Shown here piece after piece: positions 45,864 to 64,000 of a stretch of DNA of 64,000 nucleotides. Source of the stretch: Ipomoea triloba (taxonomy: Eukaryota > Streptophyta > Magnoliopsida > Solanales > Convolvulaceae); assembly GCF_003576645.1 (NCBI RefSeq), contig NC_044929.1, positions 5,735,859 to 5,799,858 of the forward strand. Direction: 5' to 3'. The number at the start of each line of letters is the position of its first letter. The stretch's first letter is position 1. The notes under the pieces were generated by a model. That model saw only the letters and a program-made list of their open reading frames with translations, was not told the DNA's origin and ran no database searches. The translations under genes and the position numbers were made by a program.

Positions 45864-46454
45864 TGATGGTGAATATTACCCTAACATACATTTTACTTTG
45901 GGTATTACAAGCCGGTCGGTCCCAAGCGAATTGGCCCGTTAGGGCCAATCCAATCACACTCGGTCTATATCTCAACCTTACCTACGGTAATGCGCTTCCC
46001 AGTCATCCTGAACTGAACGACCTGAACGCATTACCGAGGCTGAGGCTAATAGGCAACTGGCCGCCCATCTTCCTTTCCGACCTACCATGGTCGAGACTGG
46101 TCTCCGATCACATACACTTGGGAGTTGTTACTCCTGTTATCAACCTAGTACGGACAAGAAGTCAGGAATCCAGCACGATTCCCAATCACTCCCCTTGCAT
46201 GCATGCCACGTGCCAAACATGCCAGAACTTCGGTATTTGTCCCTTGGAATTAGCTTATAAATACCACATTAATTACTAGTGATTGGGACTTTTGGCGAAT
46301 TTCGATCATCTACCACATCCTAGCTCGAGAGCCTCTTGACTTCAACACATAATACCGAGCTCATTCCTTAAGCTAACAAGAAAACTAACAAAGGACCCGT
46401 AACCGGTCCGGTCCAACAAGCTCGTATTTGTAGTTGACAGTATTCCCAACATCA
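45864..46454 (+). mobile_element. Solo LTR, 591 bp
   Basis: It begins TGATGGTGAATATTACC and ends CCCAACATCA, so the ends TGATG/CATCA are a perfect 5-bp inverted pair. AGGCA directly flanks both sides (45859-45863 and 46455-46459), a 5-bp target duplication. A TATA-like CTTATAAATACC lies at about 46253. The body is much GC-richer than its surroundings. No internal region remains, so the element was lost by LTR-LTR recombination. The superfamily cannot be told. Confidence 0.8.
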
Positions 46455-46459
46455 AGGCA

Positions 46460-47488
46460 GTATTTCTTTTTTCAATTCAAAATTTTTTAAATTTGAAATA
46501 ATTTAGATGCTCTATACAAAATAATACTAAAATATTTAATTAATAATATGATATTTAATGGTAAAGATGCTCTATACACAAAAGTTATAATATTTACATA
46601 TTTAATTAATAATATAATAATTTAACGGTAATAATATTTAATCTAAAACTTTGTTCCCAATCTTCACCATTGTCACTAGTGGAGCTGTCCATGCGGACAA
46701 TATTTAATCTAATGCTTGGTCTCCTTTTTGGCGGCATTATATAATACAACCTGCACTCCGTAATAGCAACCTGCATTATCTTAGCAACCTGTTTATAACC
46801 ACCTACCACTCGGAATACCACTCAGCCTCGGACCGTCCAGTCGCCCTATGGTAGACCGACCGGCCACCTACGAGCGCTCTTCCACTTATTCACAAAACAT
46901 ACGTATTCGTTGTGTAGTCGTAACCCTCGGTTCCATTTACGCTATCAATTTCAAATGTAATTTCTTTGGTCTTATTTAGCAATAATCAACAACCAGCAAA
47001 TAGATTTTAATTAAGTTTACATTTCAAATAATAGACACCTCCTCGTATAAAGTGTGTTTAGAGACAACAAAAAGTTTCACATCTAAATTATCTATTATTC
47101 CGTACTTTACAACACCAAATAATTTACGTAGAAAAATTTACGTAGCCGATCAACATGGGTGTTTCTTCCACCAAGTACAACCCAAATTTTTTTGCAAATT
47201 ATACGAGGCACAATGAAAACATTACAAACTCAACATTTTGATCGACTTTAGAATTTTTATAATTTACCTAAATAATACTCCGTAATAATAATAAAAAAGT
47301 TGTGGGAATCTTGAAATTTCATTTTCTACATAAATTTTTAATAAAATTTGAGTTTGGCACCGGTTTTGAATCAAGTTCGAACCTAAGTGCGGCTGAGCTA
47401 AAGGACAGTACAAATTCGCTGCCTTGCTTCAGTTTTGGTAGTTTAGCGGTAGTAGACTAAGAATAGTAGCGGTTGAGGAGGAAAGCAA
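46460..47488. promoter_or_regulatory. Upstream region of PRMT6
   Basis: AT-rich DNA with a GC-richer patch at about 46640-46900. The 5' UTR of PRMT6 probably covers the last 100 bases or so before 47489. No TATA box was identified with confidence. Confidence 0.35.
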
Positions 47489-56485
<8,997 letters not shown>

Positions 56486-56841
56486 GTGCCAACCTAGGGT
56501 TTGTACTCGCAGATCTGTGCAAAATGTTTCTGCTGATTCTGCTCATGGATTATAGAGACCTTTTATAGCATCGGAGGAATGGATAAACAGCATTTTCATC
56601 GTTAGTTGGCAGTTTTTTCCCTTCAATGTCGGAACTGTAAGCTGTTAACAGTAAGTGTATTATTGTGTTGCGAGAATTTGTACTTTTGTTGAATATACTC
56701 AGGGTAGACGTAGGATTCTAATGAAATAAGTATTCACTATATATTGGCTTCTTTTGGTAATTATTACTTCGTATTTGAGTTAATATCAGCTGGAATTCAT
56801 GGACTATTCTAATTTCTTTAAAAATGTTGATTTAATTTTTA

Positions 56842-57743
56842 GGAAAATTGCATTTTTGGTCCCTGAGCTATACCCAAAGTAACGACTCAGTCGCTGAGTT
56901 ATGGCCGTATCCGAATTTAGTCACTCAGTTATGAATGAAATGGCATGAAATGACGCATTTGGTCCCTAACCGTTAAATTTGACGGATAATTTAAAAAATA
57001 TTTAAAATTTGAAGGGTAAAATAGGAAATTCATATTTTTTTTTATTATATTGAAATTACTTTTACGACATTATTTTTTCACTTCTTAGCCTCTTATTTCA
57101 ATGTTCAATTCTAAAACTATTTTTATAACTTTAGTATGACTTGTTAAGAACTTGGGTCTTGCATAACAAACTTAAAATTTAGCACAAACAAAGAAACATT
57201 TAAAAATTGTCTTTAGGCGTGTGAAACACACTATTCTAACAACAATCAAACTAGAACTTTTGAGATTTTTAGTATGTCAAATAATATTTTGAGATACTAA
57301 AAATCTCAAAAGTTCTGGTTTGATTGCATTTGTTGTTTAGTTTGTCAAATAATTATTTTTTATATACTAAAAATTTCAAATGAATTTCTCATAAAAGCAA
57401 CTTGAGAAATTTGACATCATGTTATACGAGAGCTAGGTTCCTAACAAGTTATACTAAAGTTATAAAAATACTTTTAGAATTGAAGAACATTGAAATAAGA
57501 GGCTAAGAAGTGAAAAATAATGTTGTGAAAGTGATTTTGAAATAATAAAAAGAATAAAATGTAAATTTTCTATTTTACCCCTTAAATTTTAAATATTTTT
57601 GAAATTTTTCGTCAAATTTAATGGTCCGGGACCAAATGCACCAATTCGTTCATAACTGAGGGACTAAACTCGGATACGGTCATAACTCAGGGACTGAATC
57701 ATTACTTTGGGTATGGCTAAGAGACCAAAGATGCCATTTTCCT
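56842..57743. mobile_element. Fold-back (MULE-like) element
   Basis: Left GGAAAATTGCATTTTTGGTC, CCCAAAGTAACGA; right TCATTACTTTGGGTA, GACCAAAGATGCCATTTTCC. Inner segments also mirror (TCTTAGCCTC / GAGGCTAAGA; AAAATCTCAAAAGTTCTGG / CTAGAACTTTTGAGATTTTT), so most of the 900 bp folds on itself. It lies about 360 bp past the PRMT6 stop codon. The target duplication is not clear. Confidence 0.65.
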
Positions 57744-57880
57744 TTAACCAAAGATGTCATTTTCCCTTTGCTCGATTTAGTCCTTTAACTAACTACCAAA
57801 ACGTTACTTTTTTTGTTAGTTTTCCGTCAAACTGAAGGGTGAAGATGTCATTTCCTTCAATTTTGCCGGATCATTACCCG
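57744..57880. other. Short intergenic stretch
   Basis: Between the fold-back element and the large TIR-bounded element. No feature is supported. Confidence 0.4.
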
Positions 57881-58099
57881 GCCGGACATGCTATTTTGAA
57901 TTGGATTCCAAAATGTTGTGAAAAAAAAAACCGGGCAAAACAAACAAACACGGGTGTTGATGTGGTAAAAAGCTAACACTCCTCTTCATGAGTGTTACCT
58001 TTTAATATTTTTTTACTCAGGCAATCATTAGCTTTAAATGATTAGTAAAAAAGAGATAATGATTAGTGTAATTATTGAGCATAAATATAATATAAACAT

Positions 58100-58380
58100 A
58101 TAAATGTGTAGTCCAACTATCAGCTTAGGCTTTTAGTTGGATGGAGCACATGATTCAATTTGGTATCAGAACCATGCAAAATGTTATGGGTTCGAACCTC
58201 TGGTCCACGTGTTGCTTGGAGCCTATCAAAGTCAATCGGCCCGCACCGGTAAAAAATTATTTGGATTGATAGTAATAAAATTTCGAACCTCTGGTCCACG
58301 TGTTGCTTGGAGCCTATCAAAGTCAATCGGCCCGCACCGGTAAAAAATTATTTGGATTGATAGTAATAAAATTATTATTT
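58100..58380 (+). repeat. LTR/PBS-like remnant with 91-bp tandem duplication
   Basis: TTTGGTATCAGAACCATG at about 58159 resembles the initiator-Met tRNA primer-binding site of LTR elements. TTCGAACCTCTGGTCCACGT and the following bases occur at 58191 and again 91 bases later. Confidence 0.5.
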
Positions 58381-58571
58381 TGTCATACTTGTGTAATAAT
58401 TATTATTGTAAGTTAAAGATAAGATAGTAACGCTAAAACTTGTACGATAAATTCCGGTTTTAAATTACTACAATTCAACATATTTAATATACATTTGTAA
58501 AATAAAATAAAGCACCGGTGTCATCCAAAAATTTAGTGGTGTTCCCTGCAAGTTAAGTTAATGAAGTCTTG

Positions 58572-60975
58572 TTAAAAACAATAAATTGAATGGCAATATA
58601 AATTAGGGAAATTGCATATATGTTTGTACTTGGGGTGGTAATGTCGCGAACCAGTTCCACATAATGTCGGGCGGCCGCGCCTCGTTGATTGCCGTCGTTG
58701 TTGTTGTTGAACCGGCTGAGGGAGAAACTCATCCATTGTCGGTAATTGCAATTGCCTACCACCTTGATCGGATGACTCTCCCCTGTGAAAGTCTTGTATT
58801 GGGTGACTCGAAGGCATATTGTTGTATATAGGACGAGGTTCATAATTATGCATGTGAGGTTGGGGTTGTTGATAAGATGACTCAGGTTGGGTGGGGTCGT
58901 ACACTGCACTCGCTGGGGTCGTATAATTTGGATATTGAAATGAAGATGGAGCGAATGAAACAATCTCATATGATGAGTACTCCCCAAACTGGGTAGTAAT
59001 AGGGGTACCATACGAACTACTAGTAGAATGGGTACCATACAAACTAGTAGAAGGGCCCGTCTCATCCTCGTCAAAAGAGGAATTCATCGTAACGGGCAAC
59101 AGATTGTCCCTCCTATCACAGTCATCCATACCCTCATCCTCATCATCTTCCTCTTCATTAGCTTGATCGGCCCATGTATTTCCCTCAGCCTGGACGCCTT
59201 GATGCATAACACGGCCACGCCCACGCCTACTGCCTTGTCCCGCACGCCCCCGCCGATGCTCCCTATTGCGACGAAGACCCTGAATCGGTTCGTCTGGGTC
59301 AGGTGCATTGTCAAGCATCTCATCAGTGACGTACTCTAAATATGCATACGGGGTCGATTGTAACAAGTTGAAAGCCTGTCCGGTCATGTTCACAACGGTT
59401 TCATTATTTTCACCTTCATCAATTGAGCGCCTCCCGGTAAGACCCAGGCCCCACACCCCATATATCTACGCCACAAAAAAATATATAACACACCAAAATC
59501 GTAACATAATAATCTTAAACGCATGAATATTTAAAAACAACACATACTAACCACTTCAGTATAAGCGGCGGACAGTGACTGATAACCCTCACGTACAACA
59601 TGGGCAGGATTACCAATGATGCGGCGCCCACACTGGTGGTACCACCTCAGGTAGGCATAGCTTACACTATGTTGACCCTGGGGCACTTACATTTGGACGA
59701 CACGGTTCGGTGCATCAATGTAGACTTGCACATAATCCATATGTTTTTCTAGCCAATTTGAAATATATCTCCCTGATCGTCCGTCCAAATCGTGCAAGTC
59801 CTTACGGAATTGCACTGGATGAGGTACGTCTTGAAATCCATGAAATTGTCTGCAGAAGCGGTCAGGGAAATGATATTCAACGATATAATAAAATATGAGT
59901 GGTACTTCTGCAGTCCATATTTCTTCACCCGCCTTGCAATAGTCGGGCAAAATTGCCATAACTTCGTCGTACGGAGTGAACACAAACTGCAAAAAAAACA
60001 TAATATATATGTTACAATTTTATAATGATATTTGTTATGTAATCTAAAATCGTAATATAATGTCATAGTATAAATTAAACGCTATAGAAACTTACGTTGC
60101 GTTCGTACGTACGATCTAGTTGGTCTCGATATGCTCGGACAACGTGTGCGGTCACATTGGAACAACCATGTGAACAAACCCACCTATAGTTGCAAATACA
60201 AACTTAAGTTAAGGAAACACTAGATTATCAAATATAAATCGATTAACGTATTTAATACAACTAACCTCGCGCCGAGCGGCAAATCACCCAACGACTCCAC
60301 AGGTAAAACACCTTGTGGCCTAACCATGGGCAACCGCTCCCATGCCCATAACTGCAACAGAACCATGCAGCTGCATACTGTTGCAGTGTTGTAGTTAGAA
60401 CCTCGGCATAGCGCTCTGTACAAATACGCTAATACTGCCGAACCACAACTATACTGACCGCACTCTTCAAAATTATTTATGATATGTAAGAAAGAACACT
60501 TCACATCTCTTTTTGTTGTCTCGGAGAAAAAAAATCCTCCTAATAAATGAAAAATTAACCGCCGCGTTGCGAATTCAACCTCTAAATCTGTGCTCTCAAC
60601 GGTTAATTCTCCAACTTCAGGTAAAGCACTAGACAAAATTTTATTTTCTCTAATTGAAGCTAAAGGTGGAGTAAAACCTAAAAGTTGAGTACATTGGCCC
60701 TGCCAATATTGTGGGTCAGCCCGGTCGTGTAGTGCGATTACAGGAAAACCTGTAACCCTCAAACCAAATAACACTTCAATGTCTTGAAGTGTTATGCCCA
60801 CCTCGCCGAAGGGCATATGAAATGCATGGACCTCAGGACGCCACCGCTCTAAAAGAGCTGAAATAAGTCCATGGTCTACTTGCATTGATGCAATTGTAGA
60901 AACACCACAAAAGCCCGCCTGTCGCAAGTGTTGTATCATTCTGGGATCACGGGCATGTCTGTTTCGTGCACTCAT
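58572..60975 (-). pseudogene. Plant mobile domain (MAIN-like) gene with one nonsense codon
   Basis: Minus-strand exons are 60975-60266, 60183-60096, 59986-59552 and 59465-58572, all GT-AG and in phase. The product would have about 708 residues. Residues 1-360 match the plant mobile domain of MAIN and MAIN-like proteins (RWRPEVHAFHMPFGEVGITL, QDIEVLFGLRVTG, LLQLWAWERLP, FVFTPYDEVM). The C-terminal third is low-complexity (RRGRAGQGSRRGRGR, acidic EEEDDEDEG, Q/P-rich, STRRGRP). An in-frame TAA at 59689-59687 falls between VVQM and VPQGQHSVSYAYLRWYHQCG, so only about 365 residues would be made. The start is set at the first in-frame Met (MSARNRHARD); an upstream exon is possible. MAIN proteins act in genome stability and silencing; this copy lies in a mobile element. 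Confidence 0.75.
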
Positions 60976-61029
60976 ATCATAACGAGCATATTGAACGACA
61001 GCATCATAATCCACATCGGGGATATGCTA

Positions 61030-61310
61030 ATGTCTTAGACGGACGACCGCTTCAAATTATAGTCGGGGATAGAAAGCTACGTCTCTACTTCGATAAAACA
61101 TTCTACATTGAACAGTGGGAGCAAATAACTAATCATTTTGAGATTAAGCTGGATGATGAGGTTGTATGCTTCAATATAAATGACAACGTCATGCTCATGC
61201 TAGTTATTGGTAAATGTTATGTTGAGAATATTTATCCGTGGTCAGTTACGTACACTATTAATGACAATGTGTACGGCGAATTTGAACGATTAAATTGGCT
61301 TAGTGAATAA
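61030..61310 (+). CDS. Possible B3-like domain ORF
   Basis: Read on the plus strand, about 92 codons (VLDGRPLQIIVGDRKLRLYF, then DKTFYIEQWEQITNHFEIKL, DDEVVCFNI) end at a stop at 61310. The pattern of a short beta-rich stretch, then W..I...(F/L)..DD.V.F, resembles plant B3 DNA-binding domains. No start context or second domain is seen, and it overlaps the start of the MAIN-like gene on the other strand. Weak call. Confidence 0.3.
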
Positions 61311-61609
61311 TACATATTATCTTTCTTTTAAACTTGTTACTATTGTCTCATCGTTACTAAAAACCACTTATTAAATATTATTATGTTATATAATTACAAA
61401 TTCTTAATATAACTAATAATTAATCATTACTAACAAATCATCAATTAATTATTGCGTTACTATCTTATTTTTAACTCACAATAATAATTATTTCACAATT
61501 ATAGGTGAAAAATTGAGTACAAAATTTTACTCAAAATTTTATTAGTGCCGCGGTGTTAGCTTTTTTGATTATTTTAATTTTTTTTTGAATGAATTTTTTT
61601 TTTTAAAAC

Positions 61610-62376
61610 CTACCACGGGCGATTAAGGCCCGTGGTAGTATTTGAAATTTTTTGAAATTTTTTTAAAATGGAAAATGCTACAACGGGTGACCATCACCCG
61701 TTGTAGCATTTTCTTGATTATTTTAATTAAAAATACCTACCACGGGCGATTAAGGCCCGTGGTAGTGTTTGCATTTTTTTTTAATTTTTAAATGCTACAA
61801 CGGGTGACCAACGCCCGTTGTAGCATTTTCAATTTATTTTTAATTAAAAAAAGTTACCACGGGTGACCAAGGCCCGTGGTAGCTTTTGTTTTGTTTTTTT
61901 TTTTTTTAAATATTTAAACATTATTTCGGTCAAAAATAAATTACAGCCACGTAAAGAAGCATTAATTTGATATATGACATGCCCATATCGGCTCTGAAAG
62001 ATCAGAATAATAAAGAAATAGAGAAACATATCATAACTATCCCACATCAACTCCACAGTTATCATGCATTACTCTAAGGCAATATCATACTCAGACCTCA
62101 GTAATATTATGCTTGATAAATGGAAAATCACACTTACAACAACTAGGGAGCATCAAAGGGAAATGAGATAAAAAAATTGAACCACATTGAAGACAACAAA
62201 ATTTTAGCACATACTTGATTGATCAGTAAGTTTGTATAATCAGACTACAGTATACAATAGTGAAACAAGGGAAGCCTTATTTGTAATTTTTTTTCATTGA
62301 AAATGCTACAACGGGTGACCGAGGCCCGTTGTAACATTTTCAATTTTTTTTAATTAAAAAAGTTACCACGGGTTTT
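61610..62376. repeat. Alternating hairpin array (CTACCACGGGC / GCTACAACGGG)
   Basis: Unit A: CTACCACGGGC-loop-GCCCGTGGTAG at 61610, 61737 and 61853. Unit B: GCTACAACGGGTG-loop-CACCCGTTGTAGC at about 61677 and 61795, with another at 62306-62337. A half unit A is at about 62363. The loops include GATTAAG and ACCAT. A 420-bp insertion or spacer separates 61885 and 62300. The array has the look of subterminal CACTA repeats but I found no CACTA end. Confidence 0.85.
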
Positions 62377-62435
62377 CATCTATATATTGGGAACTCTCCC
62401 CACTAGTATCTCCATTGTTTATTTTGCAGGGCACC

Positions 62436-62820
62436 ATGGATTCAAAGAAGTCAGATGGGAAGATCACACCAAAACGCAAGTCCAGGAGATTGGCAGAAAT
62501 AACAAGGCAAGAAATGCTAAGGGCCAGATCAGACGTGCTGCAAATGGAGGTCACGAAGTTGGAGACACTCCTAGTGATCCTCTCGTCCTCATTTCTGAAG
62601 ATGAAGAAATGGAACCGGCAAAGCCTATTGAGAAACCCGTGAATGAGCATCCTGACTCACTCAGTACGGGAGATGACTCTCCTCCAAGAGAACCAGGAGA
62701 ATTCATCTACTTCACTAGGTCTGATTCCGGGCCATCAAGTCAAGCCAGTCGAGCCTCATCAACCTACAGCAAATTTGAGTCCAGCACCGCCTTCTCCACC
62801 AACAGGAAGAAGTAGAAAGA
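62436..62820 (+). CDS. Unrecognised small ORF, probably frameshifted
   Basis: After an acceptor-like TTTTGCAG, an ATG at 62436 gives MDSKKSDGKITPKRKSRRL, then AEITRQEMLRARSDVLQ, a basic helical stretch. It then goes out of frame, while another frame continues (VLISEDEEMEPAKPIEK ... SDSGPSSQASRAS) to 62815. The two halves look like one basic-acidic protein broken by a frameshift or an unseen intron. I do not recognise it. Confidence 0.25.
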
Positions 62821-63182
62821 ATTTGTAGTGGCCTAAATAAAAACGCGTATGGAATATGTTCGAATTTTCATAGAATTTTTGTAATAGAGGAGTTGTAGTT
62901 ACCATAAGTAAAAAATAATACAAGTTAACCTTTTTACTAATCATTTAAAGATACATGATCATTACACTAATTATTACCTTTTTTACTAATTATACTAATC
63001 ATTACACTAATCATCTAATCATTTGAAACTAATAATTGCGTGAGTAAAAAAATATTAAAAGCTAACACTCCTCATGGAGAGGAGGCTTTTTACTACAACA
63101 CCATATCATTACCTGTGTTTGCTTGTTTTGCCAGGACTTTTTTTTTCGCATTTTGGAATCCATGTAAAAATCATTGTCCGGC

Positions 63183-63480
63183 GAAGAAAACACCCAATTT
63201 GTCCCTACTCCCCCCGCCGCCCCATTATCAGGAAGAAAGTCCGCCACACCCATCTCTTCTTTTCTTCCAGTCTTCTTTCAGTCATTAATGCTCTACTCCG
63301 TTGCTCCAATTCCACACCTTGCCGCTCCCAATCCATCATTTCCATATGCGCCCTTCTCATCTTCCTCACTCTCATCATCTTCACCCTTTCCACCTTCTAA
63401 CCCACCCCCTCTTCTTCCCACTTCAACCCTAGAAAGACAGCTCTCTACTTATTCCATCGTCGGAGTTCTGCTTTAGCGAA
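63183..63480 (+). pseudogene. Possible broken first exon with membrane anchor
   Basis: One plus-strand frame reads RSQSIISICALLIFLTLIIF then TLSTF, a likely membrane-spanning helix, and after one stop continues PTPSSSHFNPRKTALYLFHR up to a donor-like AAGAAAG/GTGAAT at about 63492. It could be the first exon of a membrane protein with a nonsense mutation; another frame (MLYSVAPIPHLAAPNPSFPY) is also open. Uncertain. Confidence 0.2.
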
Positions 63481-63492
63481 GCAGAAGAAAGG

Positions 63493-64000
63493 TGAATTTA
63501 TAGAAAAAAAAAGTTTGAGTGATCTTACAACTACCTTTATGAAGCTAATTGTTCATCATTCACAGAGAACAACTTGCATTAATCATAATCATATATGCAT
63601 GAAAACTCTGAATAAACATGTGAAAAGTGCTCTGTGTGCATCCATGCTGTAGAGAGAGGTAATGCCACTTAAGAGATTTCATAGATGTACACTAAAAAAA
63701 AGCATTGTTAATCGCTTGTTAAAAGCTGATCTCTTCAACAAATGAGTTAACTTTTAGAACAACCACATTTGTGGTTTTTTGAGAGGTTTTGAAAGAATAT
63801 ATAAAACCTAAGGGGAGGATTTTTCACAAAGAATGTTGTTTTTAGAGGTTTTATTACTGTAAAAAAATGTTTTTTTTTTGGGGGTCCAAAGTTTGAAAAG
63901 AATTACTCGTGGGACGCGCATTTTGTGCAATTCTGATCTACACACAGTCGTGCTGGGCGCATGAAAAATGCACCAAAAGACACTTTTATTTTTATTTTTA
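63493..64000. other. Terminal unassigned DNA
   Basis: I see no gene, RNA or clear repeat up to the end of the window. Confidence 0.4.

Larger units (their letters stand above)
57881..63182. mobile_element. 5.3-kb TIR-bounded element carrying a MAIN-like gene
   Basis: The left end (57881-58080) and right end (62945-63182) are inverted repeats of about 200 bp. Paired words: GCCGGACATG/CATTGTCCGGC, GGATTCCAAAATG/CATTTTGGAATCC, GGGCAAAACAAACAAACACG/TGTTTGCTTGTTTTGCC, AGCTAACACTCCTC/CTCCATGAGGAGTGTTAGC, and ATTAGTGTAAT/ATTACACTAAT. Inside are a plant mobile domain gene (minus strand), a possible B3-like ORF (plus strand), an alternating hairpin array and a small ORF. No transposase is visible. 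Long TIRs suggest Mutator-like (Pack-MULE-like) transport, but the class is inferred. Exact outer ends and target duplication are unresolved. Confidence 0.6.

Noticed and set aside
58137..58343. Open frames over the PBS-like repeat
   Set aside because: They arise from a 91-bp tandem duplication of non-coding LTR-like sequence.

Overview
This window is nuclear DNA from a flowering plant, very likely a eudicot. The evidence is AT-rich intergenic DNA, GT-AG introns, and a dense mixture of plant transposon classes: copia LTR elements, Helitrons, CACTA, hAT and Mutator-like elements, Stowaway MITEs and tRNA-derived SINEs. Several repeat styles would fit Solanales, but I cannot name the species. 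There are no operons, rRNA genes or CRISPR arrays.

Four host genes can be supported. A six-exon minus-strand gene (1820-3868) encodes a 176-residue twin CX9C protein with cysteines exactly at 43, 53, 63 and 73. An intronless minus-strand gene (6385-8346) encodes the splicing factor CWC22, with MIF4G and MA3 domains. A plus-strand F-box protein gene (40679-42438) has three coding exons. A plus-strand thirteen-exon gene (47489-56485) encodes a complete protein arginine methyltransferase of the PRMT6 type, 426 residues. These genes have unrelated housekeeping or regulatory roles (mitochondrial import, splicing, protein turnover, arginine methylation) and I see no sign that they work together.

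The rest is mostly transposon-derived. 9-10 kb holds an orphan OEP80-like exon and a hAT-type MITE. 13-15.1 kb is a copia element without pol. 16.3-18 kb is a hAT transposase start cut by a CACTA-like end. 18.3-22.9 kb is a mosaic of duplicated segments with broken CWC22 pieces and SINEs. 23.0-24.7 kb is a long-TIR Mutator-like element with a perfect 10-bp target duplication. 25.2-29.5 kb is a Helitron with an RPA70 remnant. 33.2-35.1 kb is a CACTA end with a hairpin array and an Ulp1-type protease remnant. 35.7-38.2 kb is a decayed copia polyprotein. 45.9-46.5 kb is a solo LTR. 57.9-63.2 kb is a 5.3-kb TIR-bounded element carrying a plant mobile domain (MAIN-like) gene, a possible B3-like ORF and a second hairpin array.

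A warning about the assembly: at least ten places carry perfect tandem duplications of exactly 42 bp, including two inside CWC22 and one inside the F-box gene. Two of the three single-N gaps are flanked by the same sequence twice (about 0.9 kb and 216 bp). At one of these, two assembled versions of the same locus differ by exactly one 42-bp copy. The simplest reading is unresolved contig or k-mer overlap, so the encoded duplications should not be taken as biology until checked.
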